DNA of 64,000 bases, from contig NZ_FCNW02000008.1 of assembly GCF_001544475.1 (NCBI RefSeq), positions 62,001 through 126,000 on the forward strand. The letters are read 5' to 3'. Every line of letters starts with the position of its first letter. Position 1 is the stretch's first letter. The notes under the pieces are model-generated. The model was not told the origin of the DNA. It saw only the letters and a list, made by a program, of their open reading frames with translations, and made no database searches. Shown here in pieces: positions 9,727 to 18,626 of the stretch. This DNA comes from Caballeronia humi (GTDB lineage Bacteria; Pseudomonadota; Gammaproteobacteria; Burkholderiales; Burkholderiaceae). Made by a program: the position numbers and the translations under genes.

Positions 9727-11076
9727 CTAAGCCGCTTCGGTTATTAATGGATCAGCCGTCGCATGATCGTGCTGGGCGGAGCGTCGCTGATTGATCAACG
9801 AAACAGCGAGCACCGCGATCACCCCCGGCACCGCGATCGCGAGGAAGTTCTGCTGCAGCGGCAGCGCCATGCTGACGAGCACGCCGATCACGATAGGCGC
9901 GAGAATCGCCCCGCTGCGCCCGACGCCCGATGCCCAGCCGATACCCGTCGCCCGCACTGCCATCGGATAGAACTGGCCGGCGAATGCATAAGTCACGATC
10001 TGCGTCCCGATGGTCGATGCGCCCGCGAGCCCGACCAGCACGAAGAGCGCCCACGTCGGCACCTTGAAGCCGAGCAGGCTGATCGATACCGCCGCCAACG
10101 CGTACATCGCGATCAGCACGTACTTGATGTTGAAGCGATCGGCCATCCATCCGCCACCGATGGCACCGATCATCGCGCCGAAGTTCAACACCAGCACGAA
10201 CGTCAGTGCCGAGCCGAGGCTGTGGCCGGCGCTTGCCATGAGTTTGGTCAACCACGAACTCAACGCATACACCATGAAGAGGCACATGAAGAACGCGATC
10301 CATAGCATGACCGTGCTGAAGCCACGGCCATCGGTGAACAGCTTGCCGATCGGCGGCGCACGCCGGGTGTCTTCGCCGGGCAGCGCGAAGCGGTCGCTTT
10401 CTTGCGGCTGGTAGCCGGGCTCGATGCGCGACACGATGCCCTTCAGCGTATCGATGCGTCCCGAGCGGATGAGGAACGGCATCGACTCGGGCATCCACTT
10501 GAGGATCGCCGGGACGAGCAGGATCGGCAGGCCGGCGGCGATGAACACCGACTGCCAGCCGAAGCGCTCGATCAGCCCTTTGCCGAGCAGCGCCGCGAGC
10601 ATGCCGCCCACGGAATAGCCGCTGAACATCAGCGTGACCATCGTGCTGCGGATCTTGCGCGGCGAATATTCAGTCATCTGCGCGACAACGTTCGGCATCA
10701 CCCCGCCAATACCCAGCCCCGCGAGAAAACGCGTGACGCTGAACATCACGGGGTCGCTCGTGAAACCTGCAGCCGCCGTGAATACGCTGAAGAGCACGAT
10801 GCAAATGGCGATGGCGCGCTTGCGGCCGATTCGGTCCGCGATCGTTCCCAAGAATACGGCGCCGAACATCATGCCGAATAGCGCGGAGCTGACCATGAAG
10901 CCAGCGCTCGTCGGCTGGACGCCCATGTCCTTCATGATCGACGGCAACGCGATACCGGCAACAGCCAGATCGTAGCCGTCGAAGATGATGATCAGCGCGC
11001 ACCAGAAAAGCACGATTGCGTGGAAGCCCTTGAAGCGGGCATCGTCCGCGAGTTTGTGAACATCGATTTGACGCAT
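9727..11076 (-). CDS. MFS transporter, aromatic acid:H+ symporter (AAHS) type
   Basis: A 449-residue 12-helix carrier of the BenK/PcaK group. AAHS features are the first-helix FDGYDLAVAGIALPSIMKDMG, the loop 2-3 signature DRIGRKRAI, FLAGLGIGGVMPN in helix 4, and the second-half motif ADRFNIKYVL. Aromatic acids such as benzoate, 4-hydroxybenzoate or protocatechuate are the family substrates. The ATG at 11076 is fixed by a strong AAGGAGAT; a longer frame to 11289 has no ribosome site. It follows a second AAHS carrier on the same strand and faces benE, so aromatic-acid uptake is the local theme. Confidence 0.9.
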   Translation of the reverse strand: MRQIDVHKLADDARFKGFHAIVLFWCALIIIFDGYDLAVAGIALPSIMKDMGVQPTSAGFMVSSALFGMMFGAVFLGTIADRIGRKRAIAICIVLFSVFTAAAGFTSDPVMFSVTRFLAGLGIGGVMPNVVAQMTEYSPRKIRSTMVTLMFSGYSVGGMLAALLGKGLIERFGWQSVFIAAGLPILLVPAILKWMPESMPFLIRSGRIDTLKGIVSRIEPGYQPQESDRFALPGEDTRRAPPIGKLFTDGRGFSTVMLWIAFFMCLFMVYALSSWLTKLMASAGHSLGSALTFVLVLNFGAMIGAIGGGWMADRFNIKYVLIAMYALAAVSISLLGFKVPTWALFVLVGLAGASTIGTQIVTYAFAGQFYPMAVRATGIGWASGVGRSGAILAPIVIGVLVSMALPLQQNFLAIAVPGVIAVLAVSLINQRRSAQHDHATADPLITEAA

Positions 11077-11356
11077 GCGATATCTCCTTCGCTGTCGGTC
11101 TGAAATGCTGGTGGGCGCCTGGTAGCACCTTGCTTTAGGGCACGACGAAGCGCTGAGCGCAAGGGCCAAAAAGCGCTCACGCTCACTCAAAGATTTGGAA
11201 AGGTTGCTTTGAACATCGGCTTTTGCTTGCGCCGCCAAGGAACGGCGCCAACCGATTTTTTTAAGATTGTCTTGCTTCGAAAACTGCAAGCGCGGCTGGC
11301 CGATTCTTCGATCGAGTCGAGCCTTCTCTCAGGCCAGAACAGCTAGATAACGAACA

Positions 11357-12697
11357 TCAATGCGCCGCCGCAAGATTGCGATCGATCACATCGCCACTCG
11401 TGCGAATCGCGATGACCGCCAGCAGCGCCGCGACGAGCGGCACAGCCAGCGCCATATAGAACCCGCTTGGACCGCCAAGCGCGAGCACGCTGCCGCCTAC
11501 TGCCGAGCCCGCGATCGCGCCGACGCGCCCCATGCCGATGGCCCAGCCTGTTGCGGTGGCACGCAGCGTCGTCGGATAGGCGCCGACCACGAGATAGTTG
11601 AGCGCGATCTGCTGACCGCCGATGCCAAGCCCCGCCGCGCCTGCCAGCACGAACACGAGGTCCCACGACGTACCCGCATAAGAGAGCCCGATCGCAATCG
11701 CGATGCCCAATGCGAGGAGCGCGATCAGCAGGCGCCGCGTGTTGATCCTGGGCAGAAGAATGGAAAGCGGAATCGCGCAGACGATGAAGACCGCGTTCAC
11801 GACCACCGTTCCCATCGGCGCTTGCGCGGCGGGCAGACCTGCGGCCTTGAGGACCGTCGGCAGCCAGGAGAGCAGCATGAACCACGCGATCCAGTTGAAG
11901 AGATAGACACCCCAGATCGCGATCGTGTTGCGTGCGTTGCCATGCTTGAAGAGCGCCCCAACGCTTGCGCGCGACGCCGCCGCTTCCGGTGCCTTGAATA
12001 CGATATCGGCGGGCAGCGTTGTGGGTATGATCCGGCTCAGCGTCTTGCGCACCGTCTGCATACCGTTCGTGCGTGAGCGGCTAACAAGGTAATTGAGCGA
12101 TTCGGGCAGCGCGAAATAAAGCACGACGAGCAGCACGAGCGGCGCCGCGCCGCCGACGATGAACACGCCCTGCCATCCGATGACCGGCATCATGCGCGCC
12201 GCGAGCAGACCGCCCAGCATCGCGCCCGCGGGCAGGCCCAGCAGCACGCCCGTCATAATCGCGCCGCGATGCCGCGCAGGTCCGAATTCGGCGGCAAGCG
12301 CGAGCAGCACGGGCGTGCAGCCGCCCATGCCGAGCCCGGCAATGAAACGCAGGATCAGTATCTGGCTGGTGCTTCCGGCAAATGCGGTCAGCAGCGAGGC
12401 GACGCTAAAGAGCGCGACACCGCCGAGCAAAGCCGGGCGCCGTCCCGCGCGGTCGCCGAGGAGGCCGAGCGTCATCGCGCCGATCGTCATGCCGAGCGTG
12501 CCTGCGATCAAAATTGGCGCAAGGTCGCCGGGCCGAAGACCGAACGCCGCAACGATCGCGGGGCCGGTGTATGCAATCGCCTGGGTATCGAAACCGTCGA
12601 AAAGCGTCGTGGCGAAGCACAGGGCGAAGATCATCCATTGGTACGGGCGGATCGGCTCCCGGTCGATCAGCGACGATACGTCGAGTGCGGTACTCAT
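11357..12697 (-). CDS. MFS transporter, AAHS-like
   Basis: A 446-residue, 12-helix major facilitator protein. Its first helix carries the AAHS-type FDGFDTQAIAYTGPAI. The loop 2-3 motif is GDRAGRRPALLGG, helix 4 has RFIAGLGMGGCTP, and there is a long central loop at about 185-235. Acidic FDGFD residues in helix 1 are required in PcaK-like carriers. The likely substrate is an aromatic or short organic acid. It is tandem with, but distinct from, the carrier 280 bp downstream, and lies downstream of the sensor kinase on the same strand. Confidence 0.87.
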   Translation of the reverse strand: MSTALDVSSLIDREPIRPYQWMIFALCFATTLFDGFDTQAIAYTGPAIVAAFGLRPGDLAPILIAGTLGMTIGAMTLGLLGDRAGRRPALLGGVALFSVASLLTAFAGSTSQILILRFIAGLGMGGCTPVLLALAAEFGPARHRGAIMTGVLLGLPAGAMLGGLLAARMMPVIGWQGVFIVGGAAPLVLLVVLYFALPESLNYLVSRSRTNGMQTVRKTLSRIIPTTLPADIVFKAPEAAASRASVGALFKHGNARNTIAIWGVYLFNWIAWFMLLSWLPTVLKAAGLPAAQAPMGTVVVNAVFIVCAIPLSILLPRINTRRLLIALLALGIAIAIGLSYAGTSWDLVFVLAGAAGLGIGGQQIALNYLVVGAYPTTLRATATGWAIGMGRVGAIAGSAVGGSVLALGGPSGFYMALAVPLVAALLAVIAIRTSGDVIDRNLAAAH

Positions 12698-12798
12698 TGT
12701 GTCTCCGTGCGTTTGACGCGTTGTTCTGGTTGGCTTGATGGATCACTGCCGGGCCAGAATAGGCGAGCCAAACACACGCCGTCCAATACTGATCGAGT

Positions 12799-12829
12799 CT
12801 CGCACCATACCCCAGAGGCATGGTGCGAG
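12799..12829. repeat. perfect 10-bp stem-loop between kinase and MFS genes
   Basis: CTCGCACCAT at 12799-12808 and ATGGTGCGAG at 12820-12829 form a perfect inverted repeat with an 11-base loop. It sits 17 bp past the kinase stop on the minus strand. There is no T-run on either side, so it is not a standard rho-independent terminator. It could protect the kinase mRNA 3' end or be an operator for the MFS gene, whose start is 102 bp further on. Confidence 0.5.
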
Positions 12830-12845
12830 TTCAGCAGACGCTGAC

Positions 12846-15338
12846 TTAACGCACGGCGCGCGCCAGCACGCCTTCGAGTTCGGGCAGATCGACCGGCTTG
12901 ACGAGATGCGCGTCGAAACCGGCCGCCTGCGTGCGCGCGATGTCCTCATCGGAGCCGAGGCCCGTCATCGCCGCAATGATCACGCGCTCGCCGCATAGCG
13001 CACGCATCCGATGAATCACGTCGAAGCCGGTCATGCCGGGCATCGAGAGATCGAGCAGCACGACCTGCGGCGTGCGGCGCTCGAATTCCTCGAGCGCGCC
13101 GGGGCCGTCGTATGTTGCACGGGACGTGTGCCCGAGCATTTCGGCGAGCAGCGTCATGCTGTCGGCGGAATCCTTGTTGTCATCGACGACGAGCACGTCG
13201 AGCTGCTGGTTCTTCGCCATGTCCGCTGGCGGCGGCGCGATGGTTTCGCGCGATGGCGCCTGTGCGAGCGGCAGCCACAGGCTGAACGTGCTGCCCGTCC
13301 CCGCGCCGTTGCTGCGCGCTTCGACGTGTCCGCCATGCAACTCCGCGATGGCCCGCACGAGCGTGAGGCCGATGCCAAGCCCGCCCTCATCGGGATGCGC
13401 GCCCGGTGCATGCTCCTGCACGAAAAGATCGAAGACCCTGTCGAGCGCTTCGGCGGAAATGCCGCGACCGTTGTCGATGATCCGGATCACGAGCGCGTTC
13501 GCATGCGCCCCGGTCTGTAGCGAAATCGCCGAACCGACCGGACTGAACTTCGACGCATTGTTCAGCAGATTGTTGAGCGCCTGCACGAGCCGCGTCACGT
13601 CGCCCCGGATAAAGAGCGGTATGCCGGCGCCCTCCACGACAAGCCGCTGCTGCCGCTCGTCGACGAGCGGCTGGCTCGCCTCGACGCTCAGTTGCACGAT
13701 ATCCGCGACGTTGACGGTCTCGCTCGTCAGGCGAATCTTTCCCGAACTGATGCGGCCCGCGTCGAGCAAATCGTCGACGAGCTTTGTCAGATGCGCGAGC
13801 TGCCGATCGACGATCTGGCGGCTCCTCACGACGTTCGCATCGTCCGATGCCTGCACCTTGAGGATGCTCACCGCATTGCGTATCGGCGCGAGCGGGTTGC
13901 GCAACTCGTGCCCGAGGAGCGCGAGGAACTCGTTCATCCTGCGGCTCGACGCTTCCAGTTCCTCCAGCCTGCGCCGCGCGGTCATGTCGCGCGTGATCTT
14001 GACGAAGCCCTGCTGCCGCCCTTCGCCATCGCGCAGCGCCGTCATGATGACATGCGCCCAGAACGCCGAGCCGTCGCGCCGCACGCGCCAGCCCTCTTCT
14101 TCCACGCGGCCGCTCGCGGCCGCCTTGCGCAGCTCTTCGCCGGGCATGTCGCGGTTAAGGTCGTCGGGCGAATAGAACATCGCGATGTGCCGGCCGACCA
14201 CTTCATCCGCCACGTATCCGAAGATCGCGCGGGCGCCGTCGTTCCACGACCGCACGAAGCCGTCGTGGTCCAGCATGTAGATCGCATAGTCGCTGACCGA
14301 ATTGATCAGCGAGCGCAGGCGCTCATCGGCCTCGGTGGCGCGGCGGCGGTCCGTGATGTCGTGCACGAAGCAGGTGAACTGGCGCTGGCTCTCGAACCAG
14401 ACCTCGCTGATCGTGAGTTCGGCCGGGAATTCGGAGCCGTCGCGGCGCAACGCGGGCAACTCGACGCGCTTGTTGATCATGCGCGCCTCGCCCGTCGCGA
14501 GATAGCGCGTGAGGCCCGCGCGATGCGCGTCGCGAAAGCGCTCGGGCACCAAGAGCGCCGCGAGTTCCTTGCCCACGGCGTCCTGCGCGCGCCAGCCGAA
14601 CAGGTTCACCGCCGCGTTGTTCCAGTCGACGATCATGCCCGCCTCGTCCATCGAGACGAAGGCAACGTGCGCGTTTTCAAGCACGGTGCGCCGCCGCCTC
14701 AGCGCATCGGCGAGCTTCTTCTCGTACTCGATGCGCAGCGACGACTCGACCGTGAGATTCGCGCTGACGCTTTCATTCTGCCTCTGCAGCGCCTCGTTCT
14801 CGGAGGCGACCTCTTCCCGCGCGATCGTCACCGCGATGCAGGCGCAGAACGCGTCCAGAATGCCGACGTCGGTGGCCTTGAAGTAATCGACCTTGCGCGA
14901 AATCAGCTTGAGCACCGCGACCGATCGTCCTTCGCAGACCACCGGCGCCACGACCATCGATATCGCACCCACCGCTTCGCAAGCCGCGCGGTCTACGCGA
15001 TGATCGGTGGACGTATCGCGGCAGATGAGCGCCTGTTGCCGCGTGATGCATAGCCCCGACAGGCTTCCGCTCGCCGCAAGCCGCGTGCCTATATGACGTG
15101 CTGCCTCGCCGCTCGCCGCGCGGTAGACGAGTTCCTCGCCGTCGATCCATTCGACGACAGCGGACGCGACGCCCGATACTTCCTTGAGCGTGTCGGTGAC
15201 TTGCTGCAGATAAGGACCGAGTGGCAATTTGGAGTGCGCGAGACTCGCAAACGCCGAGAACCACCTCTGAAAGTGCGCCTGCCGGCTGCGCTCCGACTGC
15301 TTTTCCACTGGTGACGAAGCCTCGTATTGGAAGCGCAT
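12846..15338 (-). CDS. hybrid sensor histidine kinase (GAF-PAS-PAS-HisKA-HATPase-REC)
   Basis: An 830-residue soluble multi-domain kinase. Order: GAF at about 30-175, a coiled linker at 175-215, two PAS domains at about 215-335 and 340-460, HisKA with H-box LLGHELRNPLAP (phosphorylated His477), HATPase_c with N-box LNNLLNNASKF (about 589-598) and GLGIGL, then a C-terminal receiver with phospho-acceptor Asp763 (LLDLSMPGM) and Lys814. No membrane segments are seen, so it senses a cytoplasmic signal or redox/light state through GAF or PAS. No response regulator with an output domain is adjacent, so it is an orphan hybrid that must pass phosphate to a distant partner. The start is ATG 15338, with GGAACGGA upstream. 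Confidence 0.93.
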   Translation of the reverse strand: MRFQYEASSPVEKQSERSRQAHFQRWFSAFASLAHSKLPLGPYLQQVTDTLKEVSGVASAVVEWIDGEELVYRAASGEAARHIGTRLAASGSLSGLCITRQQALICRDTSTDHRVDRAACEAVGAISMVVAPVVCEGRSVAVLKLISRKVDYFKATDVGILDAFCACIAVTIAREEVASENEALQRQNESVSANLTVESSLRIEYEKKLADALRRRRTVLENAHVAFVSMDEAGMIVDWNNAAVNLFGWRAQDAVGKELAALLVPERFRDAHRAGLTRYLATGEARMINKRVELPALRRDGSEFPAELTISEVWFESQRQFTCFVHDITDRRRATEADERLRSLINSVSDYAIYMLDHDGFVRSWNDGARAIFGYVADEVVGRHIAMFYSPDDLNRDMPGEELRKAAASGRVEEEGWRVRRDGSAFWAHVIMTALRDGEGRQQGFVKITRDMTARRRLEELEASSRRMNEFLALLGHELRNPLAPIRNAVSILKVQASDDANVVRSRQIVDRQLAHLTKLVDDLLDAGRISSGKIRLTSETVNVADIVQLSVEASQPLVDERQQRLVVEGAGIPLFIRGDVTRLVQALNNLLNNASKFSPVGSAISLQTGAHANALVIRIIDNGRGISAEALDRVFDLFVQEHAPGAHPDEGGLGIGLTLVRAIAELHGGHVEARSNGAGTGSTFSLWLPLAQAPSRETIAPPPADMAKNQQLDVLVVDDNKDSADSMTLLAEMLGHTSRATYDGPGALEEFERRTPQVVLLDLSMPGMTGFDVIHRMRALCGERVIIAAMTGLGSDEDIARTQAAGFDAHLVKPVDLPELEGVLARAVR

Positions 15339-15440
15339 GGTCCGTTCCGTTGTTATTGATTGAACCGCACTGCATTTTGCCGCGAGCGCGATCCACCCCG
15401 CGCAATTGTTCTGGAGAGTGTGATTGAAACAGAATGCGCG

Positions 15441-15454
15441 CGCAAACGTTTGCG
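15441..15454. promoter_or_regulatory. 14-bp palindrome resembling a PurR/LacI-family operator
   Basis: CGCAAACGTTTGCG is a perfect palindrome with a central CG step, 103 bp upstream of the kinase start and about 307 bp before the PotD-like gene. It matches the core of the E. coli PurR box and the general shape of LacI/GalR operators. On the minus strand it overlaps a possible -35 (TTGCGC), which would suit repression of the kinase gene. The binding protein is not in the window. Confidence 0.5.
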
Positions 15455-15542
15455 TTCATCGATTAGCGCGAATCATCGAATAATTTCATCTGGGAGATTT
15501 TTACCGCCAAGCAGGTAATTTAAACCGCATGATCAAGCTTGC

Positions 15543-15609
15543 CATAACATGACGTCATGGGGCCTCAAACAATTCCGGCGTTGTCGCCAGCATATTGACT
15601 CACTATATT
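15543..15609 (+). promoter_or_regulatory. predicted LysR-activated promoter of the PotD-like gene
   Basis: An inverted repeat CATAAC-N5-GTCATG lies at 15543-15559; it also fits the LysR pattern T-N11-A. Exactly 21 bp further is TTGTCG (15581-15586), then a 17-bp spacer and TATATT (15604-15609). The repeat would be centred near -66 from the transcription start, where LysR activators bind. The same arrangement, with the same distances and a shared AACAATT box in the 21-bp gap, occurs upstream of the PotA-like gene (24989-25055). Confidence 0.7.
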
Positions 15610-15761
15610 TTTAGTGACGACGCTAAAGCGGAGACAAGACGGCGCGTCGTATCTTCGCATATCGTCGCCGTTGCCGCTTTGCTGCCGCTACGCCCAGGCT
15701 GCGCCAAAAAACAGCATTACATCGACGAACTTTTTTGCCCAACCGTCTCGAGGACAAAGTC

Positions 15762-16805
15762 GTGATAACAAAGCCATTGTTGCGCCCGCTTGCCGCCGCA
15801 CTAATCTTGGGCATTGCGAGCCATGCGCCCGCGTTTGCCGCCGGCAAGATCACCTTCGTCTCGCAGGGCGGCACGTATCAGGAAGCGCAGACCAAGGCCA
15901 TCCTCGACCCGGCTGCCAAGCAGTTGAACATCACGATCAACCAGGAAAGCATTCCGGACGCCTGGCCGCAAATCAAGGCGCAGGCCGCGACGGGCAAGCC
16001 CATTTGGGACGTCGTCGATACGCCGACGTCGAACTGTCTGCGCGGCGGCCGCGAAGGGCTGCTCGAAACGCTCGACTTTTCGAAGATCCCTAACGCGGCC
16101 GCGATGCCCGAGAAGTACCGCACGCCGTACTCGGTCGCGTACGAGTTCTATTCGACCGTCATCGGCTATAACAAGAAATCGCTCAAGAAAGTACCGCAAA
16201 GCTGGGCCGATTTCTGGAACGTCAAGGCGTTCCCCGGCACGCGCGCGTTGCGCAACGATCCGCAGACGGTGCTCGAAGCCGCGCTGCTCGCCGATGGCGT
16301 CTCGCGCGACAAGCTCTATCCGCTCGACGTCGATCGCGCGTTCAAGAAGCTGCAGCAGATCAAGCCGGACGTGACGGTGTGGTGGACGTCGGGCGGACAA
16401 TCGGCGCAACTGCTGCACGACGGCGAAGTCGACATGACGATGATCTGGAACGGCCGCGCGAGCGCCGTGCGCAAGGACAATCCGGACGTCGACTTCACGT
16501 TCAACGACGGCATCCTGCAGAACACGCAGTTGTGCGTGCTCAAGAACGCGCCGAATCTGCCGGAGGCGATTCGCTTCGTCAATGCGGCTGTGTCGCCCGA
16601 ACTGCAGGCGAACTTGCCGCTTTATATCGACTATGGTCCGGGTAATCCGGCGGCCTTCAAGACCGGCAAGATCGATCCCAAGCGTGCGAGCGAATTGCCG
16701 AGTTCGCCGGAGAATGCGGCGAAGCAGGCGTTGATGTCGGAGGATTGGTGGGCATCGGAAGCCGGTGTGCAGGCCAAGGCGCGGTGGCTCAAGTTCATGC
16801 AGTGA
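15762..16805 (+). CDS. periplasmic substrate-binding protein of a spermidine/putrescine-type ABC importer
   Basis: A 347-residue PotD-like binding protein (SBP family 1). A Sec signal peptide spans about residues 1-26, cleaved near AFA-AGK. The mature protein begins KITFVSQGGTYQEAQ, and the ligand cleft includes WDVVDTPTSN, YNKKSLKKVPQSWADFW and MTMIWNGRASAV. These match polyamine/thiamine-type binding proteins, so an amine ligand is likely. The GTG at 15762 was chosen because GAGGAC precedes it and it starts right before the signal peptide; an ATG at 15735 is possible. The two permeases and the ATPase are on the opposite strand 4-9 kb away but share its promoter architecture. Confidence 0.87.
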   Translation: MITKPLLRPLAAALILGIASHAPAFAAGKITFVSQGGTYQEAQTKAILDPAAKQLNITINQESIPDAWPQIKAQAATGKPIWDVVDTPTSNCLRGGREGLLETLDFSKIPNAAAMPEKYRTPYSVAYEFYSTVIGYNKKSLKKVPQSWADFWNVKAFPGTRALRNDPQTVLEAALLADGVSRDKLYPLDVDRAFKKLQQIKPDVTVWWTSGGQSAQLLHDGEVDMTMIWNGRASAVRKDNPDVDFTFNDGILQNTQLCVLKNAPNLPEAIRFVNAAVSPELQANLPLYIDYGPGNPAAFKTGKIDPKRASELPSSPENAAKQALMSEDWWASEAGVQAKARWLKFMQ

Positions 16806-16812
16806 GCGGTCT

Positions 16813-18492
16813 TTGACCGACTATCTGATACTCGGCGGCGGCTCGGCCGGCTGCGTGCTGGCCGCGCGTCTTTCCGAAGATGCGGGCAAGACCGTATGCC
16901 TCGTCGAGGCCGGCCGCGACATCTCACAGGCGAACATGCCCGCCGCGGTGCGCAGCCGCTATCCGGGGCGTGCTTACCTCGATACATCGAACATCTGGAA
17001 GAGACTACAGGCGCGCATGAGCACGTCGTCTGCGGCACCAAGGCGCTATGAACAGGCGCGCCTGCTCGGCGGCGGCTCCGCGATCAACGCGCTGATGGCG
17101 AACCGCGGCGCTCCCGCCGACTACGACGAATGGGAAGCGCTCGGCGCCAAAGGCTGGAACTGGTCCGCGTGCCTGCCCTACTTCCGCAAGCTCGAAACCG
17201 ATTGCGACTTCGGCGGCGAGTTGCACGGCACGAGCGGTCCGCTGCGCATCCAGCGCGCAGCGTGGGACCGCATCTCGCCGTTCGTGCGCGCGGTGCTCGG
17301 AACACTCGACGCGCGCGGCCACGTCCGCCGTGATGATCAGAACGGTCCGTGGGAAGATGGAACGTTCATCGGATCGATCGCGGTTAGCGATGCGGGCGAG
17401 CGCATCCCGACTTCTGTTTGCTATCTCGACGACACCGTGCGCAAGCGTGCCAACCTGACGATTCGCACGGGGCACGTTGTCGAGCGCGTGTTGTTCGAGG
17501 ACAAGCGCGCGGTGGGCGCGAGTGTCATCGGCGGGAATGGCGAGCGTGAGGTGCTGCGCGCCGCGCGTGTGATCGTCTGCGCGGGCGCAATTCATAGTCC
17601 CGCGCTGCTCATGAGAAGCGGCATCGGTCCGGCTGATGATCTTGCCGCGCTTGGTATCGATGTGGTTGCCGATCGCGCCGGGGTCGGTGGCAATCTGATG
17701 GAGCATCCGTCGATCGCGGTGTCGGCGTTTCTGCCGCGCTCGGCTCGCACACCGTTTCCAGAGGAGCATCATGAACAGGCTATCGTGCGGTTTTCTTCGG
17801 GCGTGCCCGGGACGGTTTCGGGCGATATGCACGGTGCGATCCTATCGCGATCAGGGTGGCATTCGGTCGGTTATCGGCTGGGGACGATATTCTTTTGGGT
17901 CAACAAGTCGTACTCGCGCGGGCGCGTCAAGCTGACATCGACCGATCCTCACGATGAACCCGCCGTCAACTTCAACATGCTCTCGGATTCCCGAGATCTT
18001 GAGCGCCTGAAGCTTGCGTTGCGCTTCGGCGCCAAGACGCTTGGTGATCCGATGATGGCAGAGCATCGTGGGACGCTGTTTCCGTCGAGCTATTCGCCGC
18101 GTGTGGCAAGTGTCGCGGTGCCCGGCACCTGGAATGCTTTGCAGCGCGGAGCGCTTAGCGGCCTGCTCGATATTGCCGGGCCGTTGCGTGGTTGGCTCGT
18201 GCGGCGCGTTGTCACGCAAGGTGTGACGTTGCGCGACCTGCTTGCCGACGACAGCGCTTTGACGCACTTCGTGACGCGTTCCGTGGGCGGCACGTGGCAT
18301 CCGGTGGGGACTTGCCGCATGGGTGCCGCTGATGATCCGCTCGCCGTTTGCGATGCGCGTGGGGCGGTGTATGGCGTCGAGGGGCTCCATGTCTGCGACG
18401 CATCGTTGATGCCATCGATCCCCTGTGCGAATACGAATGTGCCGACGGTTATGGTGGCTGAGAGGATCGGGGATCTGTTGCTGGCCGAGTGA
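16813..18492 (+). CDS. GMC-family FAD oxidoreductase (choline/alcohol dehydrogenase type)
   Basis: A 559-residue flavoprotein of the glucose-methanol-choline family, oxidising a primary alcohol to an aldehyde. The FAD motif GGGSAG is at residues 8-13. Signature 1 is RLLGGGSAINALMANRG, signature 2 is GAIHSPALLMRSGIG, and the catalytic His496 lies in GGTWHPVGTCRMG with the partner Asn in CANTNVPT. The start is a TTG at 16813, 7 bp after the stop of the binding-protein gene, with GAGCGG upstream. No in-frame ATG gives a normal N-terminus, and the nearest one lies inside the upstream gene. Linkage to an amine importer suggests an amino-alcohol or choline-like substrate, which is an inference. Confidence 0.88.
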   Translation: MTDYLILGGGSAGCVLAARLSEDAGKTVCLVEAGRDISQANMPAAVRSRYPGRAYLDTSNIWKRLQARMSTSSAAPRRYEQARLLGGGSAINALMANRGAPADYDEWEALGAKGWNWSACLPYFRKLETDCDFGGELHGTSGPLRIQRAAWDRISPFVRAVLGTLDARGHVRRDDQNGPWEDGTFIGSIAVSDAGERIPTSVCYLDDTVRKRANLTIRTGHVVERVLFEDKRAVGASVIGGNGEREVLRAARVIVCAGAIHSPALLMRSGIGPADDLAALGIDVVADRAGVGGNLMEHPSIAVSAFLPRSARTPFPEEHHEQAIVRFSSGVPGTVSGDMHGAILSRSGWHSVGYRLGTIFFWVNKSYSRGRVKLTSTDPHDEPAVNFNMLSDSRDLERLKLALRFGAKTLGDPMMAEHRGTLFPSSYSPRVASVAVPGTWNALQRGALSGLLDIAGPLRGWLVRRVVTQGVTLRDLLADDSALTHFVTRSVGGTWHPVGTCRMGAADDPLAVCDARGAVYGVEGLHVCDASLMPSIPCANTNVPTVMVAERIGDLLLAE

Positions 18493-18557
18493 TGACGGCG
18501 CACGGGATGCGGTCGTTTAAGACCATTTAGCGCGCTTAGGCTTCCAAGGAATTGGCA

Positions 18558-18587
18558 TTTTTAGCGTTCTATCGATCGCTAAGAAAA
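18558..18587. terminator. likely bidirectional terminator between convergent genes
   Basis: TTAGCG (18561-18566) pairs with CGCTAA (18577-18582) around a 10-base loop. The stem is flanked by a T-run on the left and AAGAAAA on the right, so a transcript from either strand ends the stem with U-rich sequence. It lies between the stops of the GMC and aldehyde dehydrogenase genes. Confidence 0.55.
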
Positions 18588-18626
18588 TGATCTCCGTCGA
18601 AGCCCAGGCGCCCCAACGTCGCAACG

